This document shows positions 22,973-32,281 of a stretch of 32,358 nt of DNA, piece after piece. The first letter of the stretch is position 1; each line of letters opens with the position of its first letter. Below the pieces are notes generated by a model. The model was not told where the DNA came from. It searched no databases and saw only the letters and a program-made list of their open reading frames with translations. Source of the DNA: an uncultured Prevotella sp. (lineage in GTDB: Bacteria > Bacteroidota > Bacteroidia > Bacteroidales > Bacteroidaceae); contig CAJOEC010000050.1 in the NCBI GenBank assembly GCA_905233425.1, forward strand, positions 1-32,358. The letters run 5' to 3'. Both the position numbers and the translations under genes were made by a program.

Positions 22973-25900
22973 TTAGAACTGAACGTAGAACTGTCTTACG
23001 GTCTGGTAGCCACGATAGTCGACAGCCATGTAAGTAACCTCGTAGGTGTAGCCAGCTGCACCATTGAGAGTAACGCTTGTGTCGCCATCGATAACAACAC
23101 CCATATTCTCGCCCATAGCGGCATTAGCCTTAGCCTGGGCATCGCTTACTGGGTTACCAGAAGCATCGAATACGTTGGAGACTGCCACGAACTTCTTGTA
23201 TGCGGGAGCGAAATACTCGACAGTGTTCGATGTCGGGAAGAGGGTTACAGAACCGTCGACCTTTGTTGGGTGAGCCGGTGCTTCTGAGACGAACTTGAAG
23301 CCCTTACCAACCTGATGTGCAACGAGTCTGATGTCAGTGAGTTCACCGAGCTGGATGAGCGAGTTGAGCTTGTTGTAGGCCTTGTCGATATACTTCTGGA
23401 GTCCACTGATCATGTTAGCCTTGCCCTCAGCGAAGCTGGCATCCCACTTGCTCTTGATCTGGTTGTTGAGTGAGTTCAGCAGGTCGGCAAGCACAATCGT
23501 GGCATCACCACTTCCGTCAGAGACGATAACCTTCAGGATATCATCGATGGTCTGGATATCCTCACCATCAGTGTCAAATTCGATTGTGAACACCTCGTCA
23601 TTGCCGTTCAGCTTGCCAGTGAATGAAACGACCAGCTTGCTACCCTTTGCCTGCACATCTTTGAAGATGACATCATCGGGGAATTCGAGCTGCGGGCAGC
23701 GAATCTTAATCTGGTTGATAATCTTTTCGATGAGCTTGTAAGCCCACTTCTTTCCAGGCAGGCCCTTAGTGCCAACCACCTCAGGAATGAACTTGAAGCT
23801 CAGAGGCTTAACGGCAGTAGTGGCGATAGAGTAAGTGGAAATGACGCTACGCTGACCAACAGTGTTGTCAGTCCAAGTAGCCTTGATGGCGTTAGCTTCG
23901 AGCTGGTTGTCGATAGACTTGTAGAAATCAACAGCAAGGTTGACGACATCAATCTTTGACTTGTTCTTGACAGCGCTCTTTGCACTTTCAACTAAGCCAT
24001 CAACATCAACAGAGAGACGGATCTTGTCGAAGTTTTCATTGCTGATAGGCATCTTGGCAGTAGCCTCGTAGAAGCCGTTCTCAGCACGTGTACGGTCGTA
24101 ACCGACGGTGAGGAGCTCGGTGCTCTTCTTCAGCGGTGTGAGTTCAACGACAGACTCAACACCTCTTGTATTCTCCAGCTTGAGGGTCTTGCCAGCGAAA
24201 TTGACATTGGTGGGGTTGACAGTCAGGAAGACAGAACCCATGCGAACAGTACCATCGCCATTATCCTTAGCGAAATAGGTCTCAGTATCCTTGTTCTGGA
24301 AATAACCGGGAACAGAAGCAAATCCGGCACCATTGGTCATAATGGCTTCCATTTCAGGAGTGATGACATCTGCGTCAGCAGCTGTAGCAGGATTACCGTT
24401 CTTTCCGGGGAATACGAATGCCTTCTCAGCCTTGCCGAAATAGGTCATCAGAACCATGCTGCGTACATCTGCTGGAATGTTGAAGTAACCGATAACGGGG
24501 TTGTTTGTGGCCTGGATAATGATGCCAGTAACCAGCGACATGAAGTCTGACTTGAGGTTGTTAACAACAGTCTCGAGAGCATCTACCCTCTTGCTGACTT
24601 TGTCAATCTCATCCTTCAGCTTGTCTGACTCCTTCTTGATAGCATCGTTCAGCTGCTCAACGGTGATGCCAGTGCCAACGCCCTGTCCCTCTAAGGCCTT
24701 AATTCTTGCTTCGTGATCATCAACAGTTGTCTGCAAGGCATCAGCCTTGTCCTTTGCAGCCTGGGCAATATCCTTTGCCTCCTGGGCAACTTTCTGCATA
24801 GCCTCTGCCAGAGCCTTTGCGTCGGCAGCGTTCTTCTCAGCAGCCTCCAGACGCTCCTTGAGGTCAGCGGGGCAGTTGCAGACACCACCATACTTCTTGA
24901 CCTCCTCAAGAATCTTCTCGCACTCAGCCTGCGCAGCCTCAGCCTTCTTCTGTGCCTCCTCGGCAGCCTTTGCGGCAGCCTCGGCGCGCTTGATGGCCTC
25001 CTCGAAGCCCTCAACGGCCTTCAGAGCCTGCTGGGCAGCATAGAGAGCGTTCAGGGCGAGCTGCTCGGCGTTGGAAGCCTTTGCATAGGCTTGCTCAGCG
25101 GTGGTGAGAGCCAGACCTGCCTTATCCAAAGCCTTCTCGGCCAGTTCCTTAGCCTCGTTAGAAGCCTCGACAGCCTGGTTGAGGGTCACCTGGATCTGGA
25201 CAGCCCACTCATTCTTCATTTCGTTAATCGTAGTGTAGAGATTCTCGATTTCGGTCTTAATGTTGTTGATGTCCTCCTGCTGGTTGAGATACATCTGGTA
25301 GAGCTCCGTGTATGAGTTCTCCAGAGCCTCAATGCGAGTGTTGTATGCCTCCATCTTTGCCTCGATGTTAGCGATACGGTCGTTCAACTCATTGATTTTG
25401 TCATCCCAGCCAATGATGAGCTTTTCAAGGTCATCAACCTTAGTCTTGAGACCATCGATGGTGTTGTTGATACTATCAATAGCATCTTTCAGGGTCAGGA
25501 TTTCGCTCTCGTTCTTTCCAACGCGCTCTGCCAGAGCCTCGATTGCATCCTTGTTGTCCTTAGCGAGCTGGAGAGCCTGGTTGGCAGTAGCCTCAACAGC
25601 CTTGATAAGCTCGTTGACCTTTTCAAGCTCAGAATAGATTGTGACGATGTCAGTCTCATTCTTGCTTACGCGGTCCTTGACAGCATTGACTTCCGTGTTC
25701 AGACTGTCGATTCTGCCATTCAGCATCTTCTTGAATGCTTCGCAGTCAGCCTTGAACTTGGCGAATTCTTCGACGGTGACAAATTTCTTGTCTACCTGCT
25801 CCTTCGTGTAGAAGTGTTCCTCAACCCAGGCCATCGTGGCATAGAGTGCCTTGATTTGCTCAATGTCAGAAGCCAGGCCGTTGACCTGCTGCTGCAGGGC

Positions 25901-26044
25901 CTCTCTGAGTGTAATCTCGTTAGAGATTCTGTTCCTAAGGTCTACGTATGCATCCTCATCGTAGTCCTTACAAGAAACGAATGTCCCCATGGCTGACACC
26001 AATAGTGCCATCATGAGAAGACCATTTACAATTTTCTTTTTCAT
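22973..26044 (-). CDS. Large coiled-coil lipoprotein, function unknown
   Basis: A 1023-residue protein. A lipoprotein signal ends at Cys25 (GTFVSC) and is followed by KDYDED, which resembles the acidic export signal of Bacteroidetes surface lipoproteins (a Lys then Asp/Glu after the Cys). About residues 30-510 are heptad-rich coiled coil with many Asn, Glu, Leu and Ala, including an Ala/Glu/Lys-rich stretch around 340-450. That stretch is interrupted by YGGVCNCPADLKERL, a two-cysteine break. The remaining 500 residues look globular and beta-rich, ending YRGYQTVRQFYVQF. It resembles long stalk-like surface proteins common in Prevotella, but I know no function. Co-transcription with the OmpA gene is likely. 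The two cysteines in the stalk could join partner chains. Confidence 0.8.
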   Translation of the reverse strand: MKKKIVNGLLMMALLVSAMGTFVSCKDYDEDAYVDLRNRISNEITLREALQQQVNGLASDIEQIKALYATMAWVEEHFYTKEQVDKKFVTVEEFAKFKADCEAFKKMLNGRIDSLNTEVNAVKDRVSKNETDIVTIYSELEKVNELIKAVEATANQALQLAKDNKDAIEALAERVGKNESEILTLKDAIDSINNTIDGLKTKVDDLEKLIIGWDDKINELNDRIANIEAKMEAYNTRIEALENSYTELYQMYLNQQEDINNIKTEIENLYTTINEMKNEWAVQIQVTLNQAVEASNEAKELAEKALDKAGLALTTAEQAYAKASNAEQLALNALYAAQQALKAVEGFEEAIKRAEAAAKAAEEAQKKAEAAQAECEKILEEVKKYGGVCNCPADLKERLEAAEKNAADAKALAEAMQKVAQEAKDIAQAAKDKADALQTTVDDHEARIKALEGQGVGTGITVEQLNDAIKKESDKLKDEIDKVSKRVDALETVVNNLKSDFMSLVTGIIIQATNNPVIGYFNIPADVRSMVLMTYFGKAEKAFVFPGKNGNPATAADADVITPEMEAIMTNGAGFASVPGYFQNKDTETYFAKDNGDGTVRMGSVFLTVNPTNVNFAGKTLKLENTRGVESVVELTPLKKSTELLTVGYDRTRAENGFYEATAKMPISNENFDKIRLSVDVDGLVESAKSAVKNKSKIDVVNLAVDFYKSIDNQLEANAIKATWTDNTVGQRSVISTYSIATTAVKPLSFKFIPEVVGTKGLPGKKWAYKLIEKIINQIKIRCPQLEFPDDVIFKDVQAKGSKLVVSFTGKLNGNDEVFTIEFDTDGEDIQTIDDILKVIVSDGSGDATIVLADLLNSLNNQIKSKWDASFAEGKANMISGLQKYIDKAYNKLNSLIQLGELTDIRLVAHQVGKGFKFVSEAPAHPTKVDGSVTLFPTSNTVEYFAPAYKKFVAVSNVFDASGNPVSDAQAKANAAMGENMGVVIDGDTSVTLNGAAGYTYEVTYMAVDYRGYQTVRQFYVQF

Positions 26045-26197
26045 TTGAACATAAATTTATTAATTAGACATGTAGTATTATATTGCCATCTCCTATATAT
26101 ATAAATAATGTGTAGACATTCCAATCCTTCTGTTTTTCTTGTGCTGTTTTTCTATCTTTCTCTTGTCATTTTGCTTCGGACTCTATAAAATCCGCTA

Positions 26198-26228
26198 CAA
26201 AATTAAGACTTTTTTCAGAAACCACAAA
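26198..26228 (-). promoter_or_regulatory. Promoter of the coiled-coil lipoprotein / OmpA operon
   Basis: Minus-strand TTTG (26228-26225), a 19-base spacer and TAATTTTG (26205-26198) fit the consensus. The leader is about 145 bases, T- and A-rich, with no clear structure seen. Confidence 0.65.
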
Positions 26229-26275
26229 AAAAAAAGCACTTTTTTTTACTAAAAACCTATTTTTTTCCAATTCTT

Positions 26276-26308
26276 TTTGACTTTACTCAGTTTTTTTTAC
26301 TATCTTTG
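26276..26308 (+). promoter_or_regulatory. Promoter of the receptor-like surface operon
   Basis: TTTG at 26276-26279 and TATCTTTG at 26301-26308 are 21 bases apart. Transcription should begin near 26315, giving a leader of about 140 bases that contains the 22-bp repeats. Confidence 0.65.
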
Positions 26309-26356
26309 TGGCGCAAAAACGCAAATTCGGCCCCAATAATGTTCGGACAAGGTCTG

Positions 26357-26422
26357 GAGTCAGGACGTCTAAAACGTGGAGTCAGGACGGCTCCCACCCT
26401 GAGTCAGGGCGGTTCAAACTTA
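26357..26422 (+). repeat. Three 22-bp phased direct repeats in the leader of the receptor-like operon
   Basis: GAGTCAGGACG starts at 26357 and 26379, and GAGTCAGGGCG at 26401, each exactly 22 bases apart. A partial GAG follows at 26423. The first 11-12 bases of each unit are conserved and the last 10 vary. They lie inside the 5' leader, about 45 bases after the predicted transcription start. Confidence 0.85.
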
Positions 26423-26454
26423 GAGACAAGAAATACACTTTAAATTTATACAAT

Positions 26455-28983
26455 ATGAAAAGAGATTTTAAATTATTACTACCGGCAATGCTTTGCTCAT
26501 TATCGTCGATGGGACAGGAGGTTGACTCTGTCGTCGCGGTAGTGCAACAGGAAGAGGCTTTCAGTTTCACTGAAGCCCAGCTTGGCAGTTATGAGGATGA
26601 GGGTCAGAACGTGACCATCATCTCCTCAAACCGCAATGCATACGCCAGCGAGGTGGGTTACCGATTCTCGCCGGCGCGGTTCAAGTATCGTGCTTTCGGG
26701 TCGAAGTACAATGACATCTACATCAACGGCAATCCGGTGAACGATGCCGAGCGTGGCGAGTTCCGCTACAGTTTCGTGGGTGGCCTTAACAGCCAGACCC
26801 GAACGCAGGAATCCTCATTACCCTTCGAGGACAACAATTTCATGATGACAAGCATGGGAGGCTCAGACAACTACAACTTCCGTCCGTCGAGCATGGCCAC
26901 CGGTCAGCGTGCGTCGCTGGCCGGTGCCAATCGTAATTACAATGTACGCGCTATGTACACTTATAATACGGGAGTGATGAACAACGGCTGGTCGTTCTCC
27001 GGCAGCCTCACCTACCGCTGGGGCCATGGCATGGGCTTCGTTGAGGGCATGTCTTACAATGCCCTGTCCTATTTCCTCGGTGCCGAGAAGATGCTTGGCG
27101 ACGACCACTCGCTTAGCCTTGTCACCTGGGGCAATCCCACTGAGCGCGGAACACAGGCGGCCTCGACCGACGAGATGTACTGGATAGCCAACGACCGCCA
27201 GTACAATCCCGTATGGGGCTACCAGGACGGGAAAGTCCGCAACTCGCGCATAGTGAAGGACTTCGCCCCGGCGGTCATGCTCACCTGGGACTGGAAGATT
27301 GACGAAAGTTCTAAGCTCACCACGAGCCTTTTGGGCAAGTATTCCATGTACAGCGCATCGCGCTTAGACTACAACAACAGCACCAACCCCTCGCCCGACT
27401 ACTACAACGGTCTTCCCAGCTATTATTTCGACGTGTGGGAACCCTACGATGGCGACCGCGACGAGGCCGCAATGGCCAACTGGAAGATGGCCTACGATTA
27501 CCTGTCGGCAGCGCGTGAGAACCGCCAGGTGCAGTGGGACCGCATGTATTTCGCCAACCGCATGGCCGAGCTGCAGGGTAGCGACCCCATGTACTACCTC
27601 CACCGCACCCACGACGACCAGCTGTCGCTGTCGCTGGCCAGCAGCCTGAACAAGGCCCTCTCGCAGAACACTCAGCTGACAGCAGGAATACAGTTGTCGA
27701 CAAACAAAGGCCTGCACTACAAGACGATGGACGATCTCTTGGGCGCAAAGCAGTTCCGCAACATCAACACTTACGTCATCAAGGACTACGGTGAGGCAAG
27801 CCCGGAGGCACAGTACGACCTTAACAACCCCGACCAGGTGATTCACGAGGGCGACATCTACGGCTACGACTACAACATCTTCGTAAACAAGGCACAGGCA
27901 TGGGCCGGCCTTTCGGGAAATGTCGGCCCTGCCCACCTTTTCCTCAACGGACGCATATCGGGCACGACTATTCAGCGCGAGGGTCTGATGCGCAACGGTC
28001 TTGCCCCCGACAACAGCTACGGCAAGAGCGGCACCGCCCGTTTCCTCGACGGAGGCATAAAGATAGGCGAGCACATCAACTTAGGCAAAGGCCATGCCGC
28101 CATGCTCGGAGTGGGCTACGAACTGAAGACACCTGCCCCACGCACCGCCTTCCAGGCCGCACAGATAAACAACGACTTCGTGCGCGGTCTGAAAAACGAG
28201 AAGATTGTCTCTGCCGAGGTCGGCTATCAGCTGTCAGCCAGCTGGCTGAAGCTCAACATCAACGCCTACTACAGCCACCTCGATGACGTGACCGAGCAGT
28301 CGATGTACTATCTTGACGACCGCCGCTCGTTTACTTTCGTAGCTCTCACAGGCATAGAAAAGGAGTACTACGGCGTGGAGTTGGGCGCCAATGTCAAGCT
28401 CACCGACTGGCTCAACGCGAAGATCCTGGGCACGGTGAGCGATGCAAAGTATGTGAACAACGCCGACGTGGCATACGTGCTCGCCGAGGACGGCACCACC
28501 CACTTCGACCGGGTGCACAACGAGGGGATGCGCGAGGGAGGCACACCGCTGTCGGCATTCAGCCTCGACCTTGCCTACCATGCCAACAACTGGTACATCG
28601 ACCTCATAGGCAACTACTACGACCGCATTTACCTCTACTACACACCCGTGACACGATATGAGGGCCGACTGAAATACAACAACGAGGGAACGGACAAGGA
28701 CTACAGCAGCATACCCGAACAGGCAAAGGGCAAAGGGGGATTCATGCTCGACGCTTCCATTGGCAAGCAGTTCTATCTCCGACACGGCAACCGCATAGGC
28801 TTCAACCTCATGATCACCAACATCCTCAACAACACGAGCATCGTCACAGGAGGACGTGAGCAGAGCCGTACCGATATCGACGAGAACGGCGAGTCGATAC
28901 GCACATACTCTTTCCAGAACAGCCCCTACAAGTTCTACGCCAACAAAATAAACGGAATGTTCATCGTGACCTACAGCTTCTGA
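26455..28983 (+). CDS. TonB-dependent-receptor-like outer-membrane beta-barrel
   Basis: An 842-residue protein. A signal peptide covers about residues 1-20 (LLLPAMLCSLSSMGQ). A plug-like segment follows (FGSKYNDIYINGNPVNDAERG, split by no gap, then SFVGGLNSQTR), then many amphipathic strands. It ends in YANKINGMFIVTYSF, a classic C-terminal barrel strand with terminal Phe. No carboxypeptidase-like N-terminal domain or clear TonB box was seen. The frame is open upstream to 26308, but that overlaps the promoter box and the repeat leader, so ATG 26455 is chosen. It heads an operon with two lipoproteins, the layout of Bacteroidetes import systems in which lipoproteins capture ligands for the barrel. 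The ligand is unknown. Confidence 0.8.
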   Translation: MKRDFKLLLPAMLCSLSSMGQEVDSVVAVVQQEEAFSFTEAQLGSYEDEGQNVTIISSNRNAYASEVGYRFSPARFKYRAFGSKYNDIYINGNPVNDAERGEFRYSFVGGLNSQTRTQESSLPFEDNNFMMTSMGGSDNYNFRPSSMATGQRASLAGANRNYNVRAMYTYNTGVMNNGWSFSGSLTYRWGHGMGFVEGMSYNALSYFLGAEKMLGDDHSLSLVTWGNPTERGTQAASTDEMYWIANDRQYNPVWGYQDGKVRNSRIVKDFAPAVMLTWDWKIDESSKLTTSLLGKYSMYSASRLDYNNSTNPSPDYYNGLPSYYFDVWEPYDGDRDEAAMANWKMAYDYLSAARENRQVQWDRMYFANRMAELQGSDPMYYLHRTHDDQLSLSLASSLNKALSQNTQLTAGIQLSTNKGLHYKTMDDLLGAKQFRNINTYVIKDYGEASPEAQYDLNNPDQVIHEGDIYGYDYNIFVNKAQAWAGLSGNVGPAHLFLNGRISGTTIQREGLMRNGLAPDNSYGKSGTARFLDGGIKIGEHINLGKGHAAMLGVGYELKTPAPRTAFQAAQINNDFVRGLKNEKIVSAEVGYQLSASWLKLNINAYYSHLDDVTEQSMYYLDDRRSFTFVALTGIEKEYYGVELGANVKLTDWLNAKILGTVSDAKYVNNADVAYVLAEDGTTHFDRVHNEGMREGGTPLSAFSLDLAYHANNWYIDLIGNYYDRIYLYYTPVTRYEGRLKYNNEGTDKDYSSIPEQAKGKGGFMLDASIGKQFYLRHGNRIGFNLMITNILNNTSIVTGGREQSRTDIDENGESIRTYSFQNSPYKFYANKINGMFIVTYSF

Positions 28984-29024
28984 TGAGTATCAAACAGAAT
29001 AGAACAATCAAACAAACAAGAATT

Positions 29025-29915
29025 ATGATTACCCAAGCATATAAAAAAATGAGCCTGACACTCTGTGTCCTCTTTTCCATCAGCGTGCTCTGTGTCTCCT
29101 GTTATGGCGACTGGGACGAGCCGTCGCTCAGCGAGCCTCCTTACGGCAACAGCGCCATCAACGACGAGGGCATCATCAGCATCGCCGAGCTGAAGACACA
29201 GTACCCCAACGTGTTCGCATCGACCGACCAGAACAAGCAGATCACCGAGGCCATCAAGATACGAGGCCGGGTGACAGGCAACGACTTAGGGTCGAACCTC
29301 TACAAGCAGTTCACACTACAGGACGAGACGGGAGCCATCATCGTGGCCGTCAACCAGAGCGGCATTCACGGTTTCCTGGCCGAAGGGCAGGAGATTGTCA
29401 TCGACCTGAAGGACCTCTACATCGGCGGCTACCGCAAACAGCCAGAGATAGGACAGCCCTACAACGGCAACGGCATTGGCCGCATGAACAAGGAGCTGTT
29501 CCAGCAGCATTACAAATATGTGGGCACGGTCGACGCCACAGCCATAAAGCCAATAGAGATGACCGCCGACGAGTTGAAAGCCTGGGACAAGGACGAGAAC
29601 TGCGGGAAGCTCATCAAGCTGATGGACGTCTCGTTTGTGCCCGTTGACGGCCTCGGCACCTTTGCTCCCGACACCACGATCGACAAGACCGTTACGATGA
29701 TTGGCGGATGTGTGAACCGCGCCATCAACGAGATATCGGAGTCGCAGTTCGTCGTCCGCACTAGCACATACGCCAAGTTTGCCGCACGCAAACTGCCCTA
29801 CGACGAAGTGAACAAACGCCCTCGCAAGTGCAACCTCACAGGCATCGCCACACGATTCAACAACACGTGGCAGCTGCTCATACGCAAGGAGAGCGACATC
29901 GAAATAGTCGAATGA
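29025..29915 (+). CDS. DUF5689-type surface lipoprotein
   Basis: A 296-residue lipoprotein from the chosen start. The signal ends in VLCVSC, with Cys followed by YGDWDEP. The body contains ISIAELKTQYPNVF, IKIRGRVTGNDLGSNLYKQF and TLQDETGAIIVAVNQ, the OB-fold-like pattern of DUF5689, known mostly from Bacteroidetes lipoproteins beside TonB-dependent receptors and nucleases. The frame could start at 28983, overlapping the receptor-like gene's stop by one base. ATG 29025 is preferred because the upstream residues are polar and the A-rich run before it looks like an untranslated leader; ATG 29049 is also possible. It probably partners the barrel upstream. Substrate binding is inferred; OB folds bind nucleic acid or sugars. 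Confidence 0.8.
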   Translation: MITQAYKKMSLTLCVLFSISVLCVSCYGDWDEPSLSEPPYGNSAINDEGIISIAELKTQYPNVFASTDQNKQITEAIKIRGRVTGNDLGSNLYKQFTLQDETGAIIVAVNQSGIHGFLAEGQEIVIDLKDLYIGGYRKQPEIGQPYNGNGIGRMNKELFQQHYKYVGTVDATAIKPIEMTADELKAWDKDENCGKLIKLMDVSFVPVDGLGTFAPDTTIDKTVTMIGGCVNRAINEISESQFVVRTSTYAKFAARKLPYDEVNKRPRKCNLTGIATRFNNTWQLLIRKESDIEIVE

Positions 29916-29925
29916 TCTTTTCACC

Positions 29926-30012
29926 ACGAATTAAACGAATTGCACGAATGGGCTTTTCACAACGAATTACACGAATTTCACGAATTATTATATAACGAAT
30001 TAAACAAATTAA
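29926..30012 (+). repeat. 9-bp tandem array, core ACGAATT
   Basis: ACGAAT(T) recurs every 9 bases at 29926, 29935 and 29944, then at 29962, 29971 and 29980, then at 29995 and (as ACAAATT) 30004. Short breaks fall at 29953-29961 and 29989-29994. It fills most of the gap between the DUF5689 gene stop and the next ATG at 30017, with the last unit ending 4 bases before that start codon. Confidence 0.85.
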
Positions 30013-30016
30013 CGAT

Positions 30017-32185
30017 ATGAAAAAGATTTTCAGCAAATTGATGTTGGTGGCCATTGCGGCCCTGACATTCGTGGCATGTGAGGACGTGCCCGAACCTTAC
30101 GACATCCCCGGAACGGGCGAGAACATACCCGGCACCAGCACAGTGATCGACGGCGGAACCGGCACGGGAACCGTCAGCGACCCGTTCAACGCTATCGCGG
30201 CCATCAACTACGGCAAGTCGCTCACATCGGGCGAGGAGTCCGACAAGTACTACTACGTGAAAGGCAAGGTCGTCTCCATCAAGGAGGAGTTCACCTCGCA
30301 GTATGGCAACGGCACGTTCTACATCTCTGAGGACGGCACCGCCAAGAACCAGTTCTATGCCTACCGCGTGCTCTATCTTGGCAATAACAAGTACGCTGAG
30401 GGTGACGAGCAGATAAAAGTTGGCGACGAGGTTGTCGTCTGCGGAATCATCACCAACTACAACGGCACCATCGAGACTGCACAGAGCAAGGGGTTCCTCT
30501 ACTCGCTCAACGGCGAGAACCGAGGCGGCGAGCCTAAGGATCCGACACCGGCTGCCGAACCGACAGGCACGGGAACGAAGGACGACCCATACAACGTGTC
30601 GGGCGTGCTCAACTACATCAAGACCCTGGGCACACAAGAGTCGCCCAACCAGGTCTATGTCAAGGGCAAGATTTCGCAGATCAAGGAGGAGTTCACCACG
30701 CAGTATGGCAACGGAACCTTCTACATTAGCGACGACGGCGAGGCCGGCAACGAGTTCTACGCCTTCCGCATTTATTATCTCGGAAACAAGAAGTTCGCCA
30801 ACGGCGACGAGCAGATAAAGGTTGGCGACGAGGTGATCATCTGCGGCAACGTCGTGAACTTCAAGGGCAACACACCGGAGACGGTGCAGAACAAGGCATT
30901 CCTCTACTCGCTCAACGGCAAGACCGCCGGTGGCGACGACACGCCGCCTGCAGGCGAGGCAAAGGGCAGCGGCACGCTCGAAGACCCGTTCAACCCCGTG
31001 GCAGCCATTGCCTACGCACAGTCTGTCGGCGACAACGAGTCACCGAAGGACATCTACATCAAGGGCAAGGTGTCGAGCATCAAGGAGCAGTATGGCACAC
31101 AGTATGGCAACGGCACGTTCTACATCTCCGAGGATGGCACGGCCAGCGGCGAGTTCTACGTATTCCGCGCTCTCTACCTCGGCAACCAGAAGTACACTTC
31201 CGGCGACCTGCTGAAGGAGAAGGACGAGGTAATTATCTGCGGTCGCGTGACATGCTTCAAGGGCAACACGCCAGAGACCGTGCAGGGCAAGGCCTTCCTC
31301 TACTCACTCAACGGCAAGACAGAGGGCGGTGGCGGCACAACTCCCGAACAGCCTACCGGCGAGGCCAAGGGCGACGGCACCGAGGCTAACCCGTTCAACA
31401 GCGTGGCAGCCAATGCCTTCGCATCGGCACTGGCATCGGGTGCCGAGAGCGACCGTGACATCTACATCGCCGGAAAGGTGGTCTCTGTCAAGGAACAGTA
31501 TGGCACGCAGTACGGCAACGCCACATTCTACATCAGCGACGACGGCACTGCCACCGACCAGTTCTATGTCTTCCGCGCACTCTACCTTGGCAACGTGAAG
31601 TACACCAGTGGCGACCTGCTGCAGAAGGGCGACGACGTGGTCATCTGCGGCCGTGTCACCAACTACATGGGCAACACGCCGGAGACTGTGCAGGGCAAGG
31701 CATGGCTCGTCTCGTTGAAGAGCAACGGCGGAGGCGGCGACACGCCCGGTGGCGACACTCCCGGCGGCGGCGAGGTCAGCGGCAACACCATCACCATCGA
31801 CTTCACCACCATGGGCTTGGGCAATGCGCAGGAGATAGGCACGCTGACGCTCACCGACGGCACGAAGCTCGCCTTCAACGCCGGTTCAAACAGGAACGCT
31901 CCTAAATACTATGATTCCGGCTCTGCCATCCGCATGTACCCCAACAACTTCTTCACCGCCACGGCAACAGCAGGCAAGACCATCACCGCCATCACGATGA
32001 CTTGCTCGGCCAACAACGCCGAGGGCCAGGTCTCGGCATCGCCCGGCTCCGTCGCCGTCGACGGCATGACCGTCACCGTCAACGCCGTCAATGCCGCCAC
32101 GACCACCGTCACCAACACCCACACGGGCACCGGTGCCGCCTCGCAGCTGCGCATCAGCCAGATGGTCATCACCTACGCCGAGTAG
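30017..32185 (+). CDS. Surface lipoprotein with four tandem OB-like repeats and a C-terminal beta domain
   Basis: A 722-residue protein. The lipoprotein signal ends at FVAC, followed by EDVPEPYD. Four repeats of about 120 residues span roughly residues 50-570. Each runs from a G-T-x-x-x-P-F/Y-N motif through YVKGKVVSIKEE, QYGNGTFYIS and FY-FR-YYLGN to GDEVVICG and FLYSLNGKT, the strand pattern of an OB fold as in the nucleic-acid-binding domains of some secreted nucleases. Gly/Pro-rich linkers separate them. Repeats 2-4 are very similar also in DNA, including a repeated NTPETVQ segment. The C-terminal 130 residues (ITIDFTTMGLG to LRISQMVITYAE) form a separate beta-rich domain, perhaps a binding module. 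No catalytic nuclease motif is visible. It is last in the receptor-like operon and is probably a multivalent ligand-capture protein. Confidence 0.8.
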   Translation: MKKIFSKLMLVAIAALTFVACEDVPEPYDIPGTGENIPGTSTVIDGGTGTGTVSDPFNAIAAINYGKSLTSGEESDKYYYVKGKVVSIKEEFTSQYGNGTFYISEDGTAKNQFYAYRVLYLGNNKYAEGDEQIKVGDEVVVCGIITNYNGTIETAQSKGFLYSLNGENRGGEPKDPTPAAEPTGTGTKDDPYNVSGVLNYIKTLGTQESPNQVYVKGKISQIKEEFTTQYGNGTFYISDDGEAGNEFYAFRIYYLGNKKFANGDEQIKVGDEVIICGNVVNFKGNTPETVQNKAFLYSLNGKTAGGDDTPPAGEAKGSGTLEDPFNPVAAIAYAQSVGDNESPKDIYIKGKVSSIKEQYGTQYGNGTFYISEDGTASGEFYVFRALYLGNQKYTSGDLLKEKDEVIICGRVTCFKGNTPETVQGKAFLYSLNGKTEGGGGTTPEQPTGEAKGDGTEANPFNSVAANAFASALASGAESDRDIYIAGKVVSVKEQYGTQYGNATFYISDDGTATDQFYVFRALYLGNVKYTSGDLLQKGDDVVICGRVTNYMGNTPETVQGKAWLVSLKSNGGGGDTPGGDTPGGGEVSGNTITIDFTTMGLGNAQEIGTLTLTDGTKLAFNAGSNRNAPKYYDSGSAIRMYPNNFFTATATAGKTITAITMTCSANNAEGQVSASPGSVAVDGMTVTVNAVNAATTTVTNTHTGTGAASQLRISQMVITYAE

Positions 32186-32204
32186 CCATCACGGTATGAG
32201 ACGC

Positions 32205-32221
32205 AGGATACTCTGTATCCT
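32205..32221 (+). terminator. Weak hairpin after the operon
   Basis: AGGATAC and GTATCCT form a 7-bp stem with a 3-base loop, 20 bases after the stop. A second small hairpin (CACCA/TGGTG, 32232-32246) follows. No strong T run is present, so the terminator call is tentative. Confidence 0.35.
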
Positions 32222-32281
32222 CTGTGTTTATCACCATGCTCTGGTGCCAAGGTACAAATAATTGCGACCTGTACGGTTGAA

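Noticed and set aside
26308..26454. Upstream extension of the receptor-like reading frame
   Set aside because: It would start inside the -7 box and run through the 22-bp repeats. The residues are basic and polar, with no signal peptide before the real one at 26455.
27364..28074. Long minus-strand frames opposite the receptor-like gene and other high-GC genes
   Set aside because: These are shadows of strongly biased plus-strand codons. They have no family features, no promoters and no start context.
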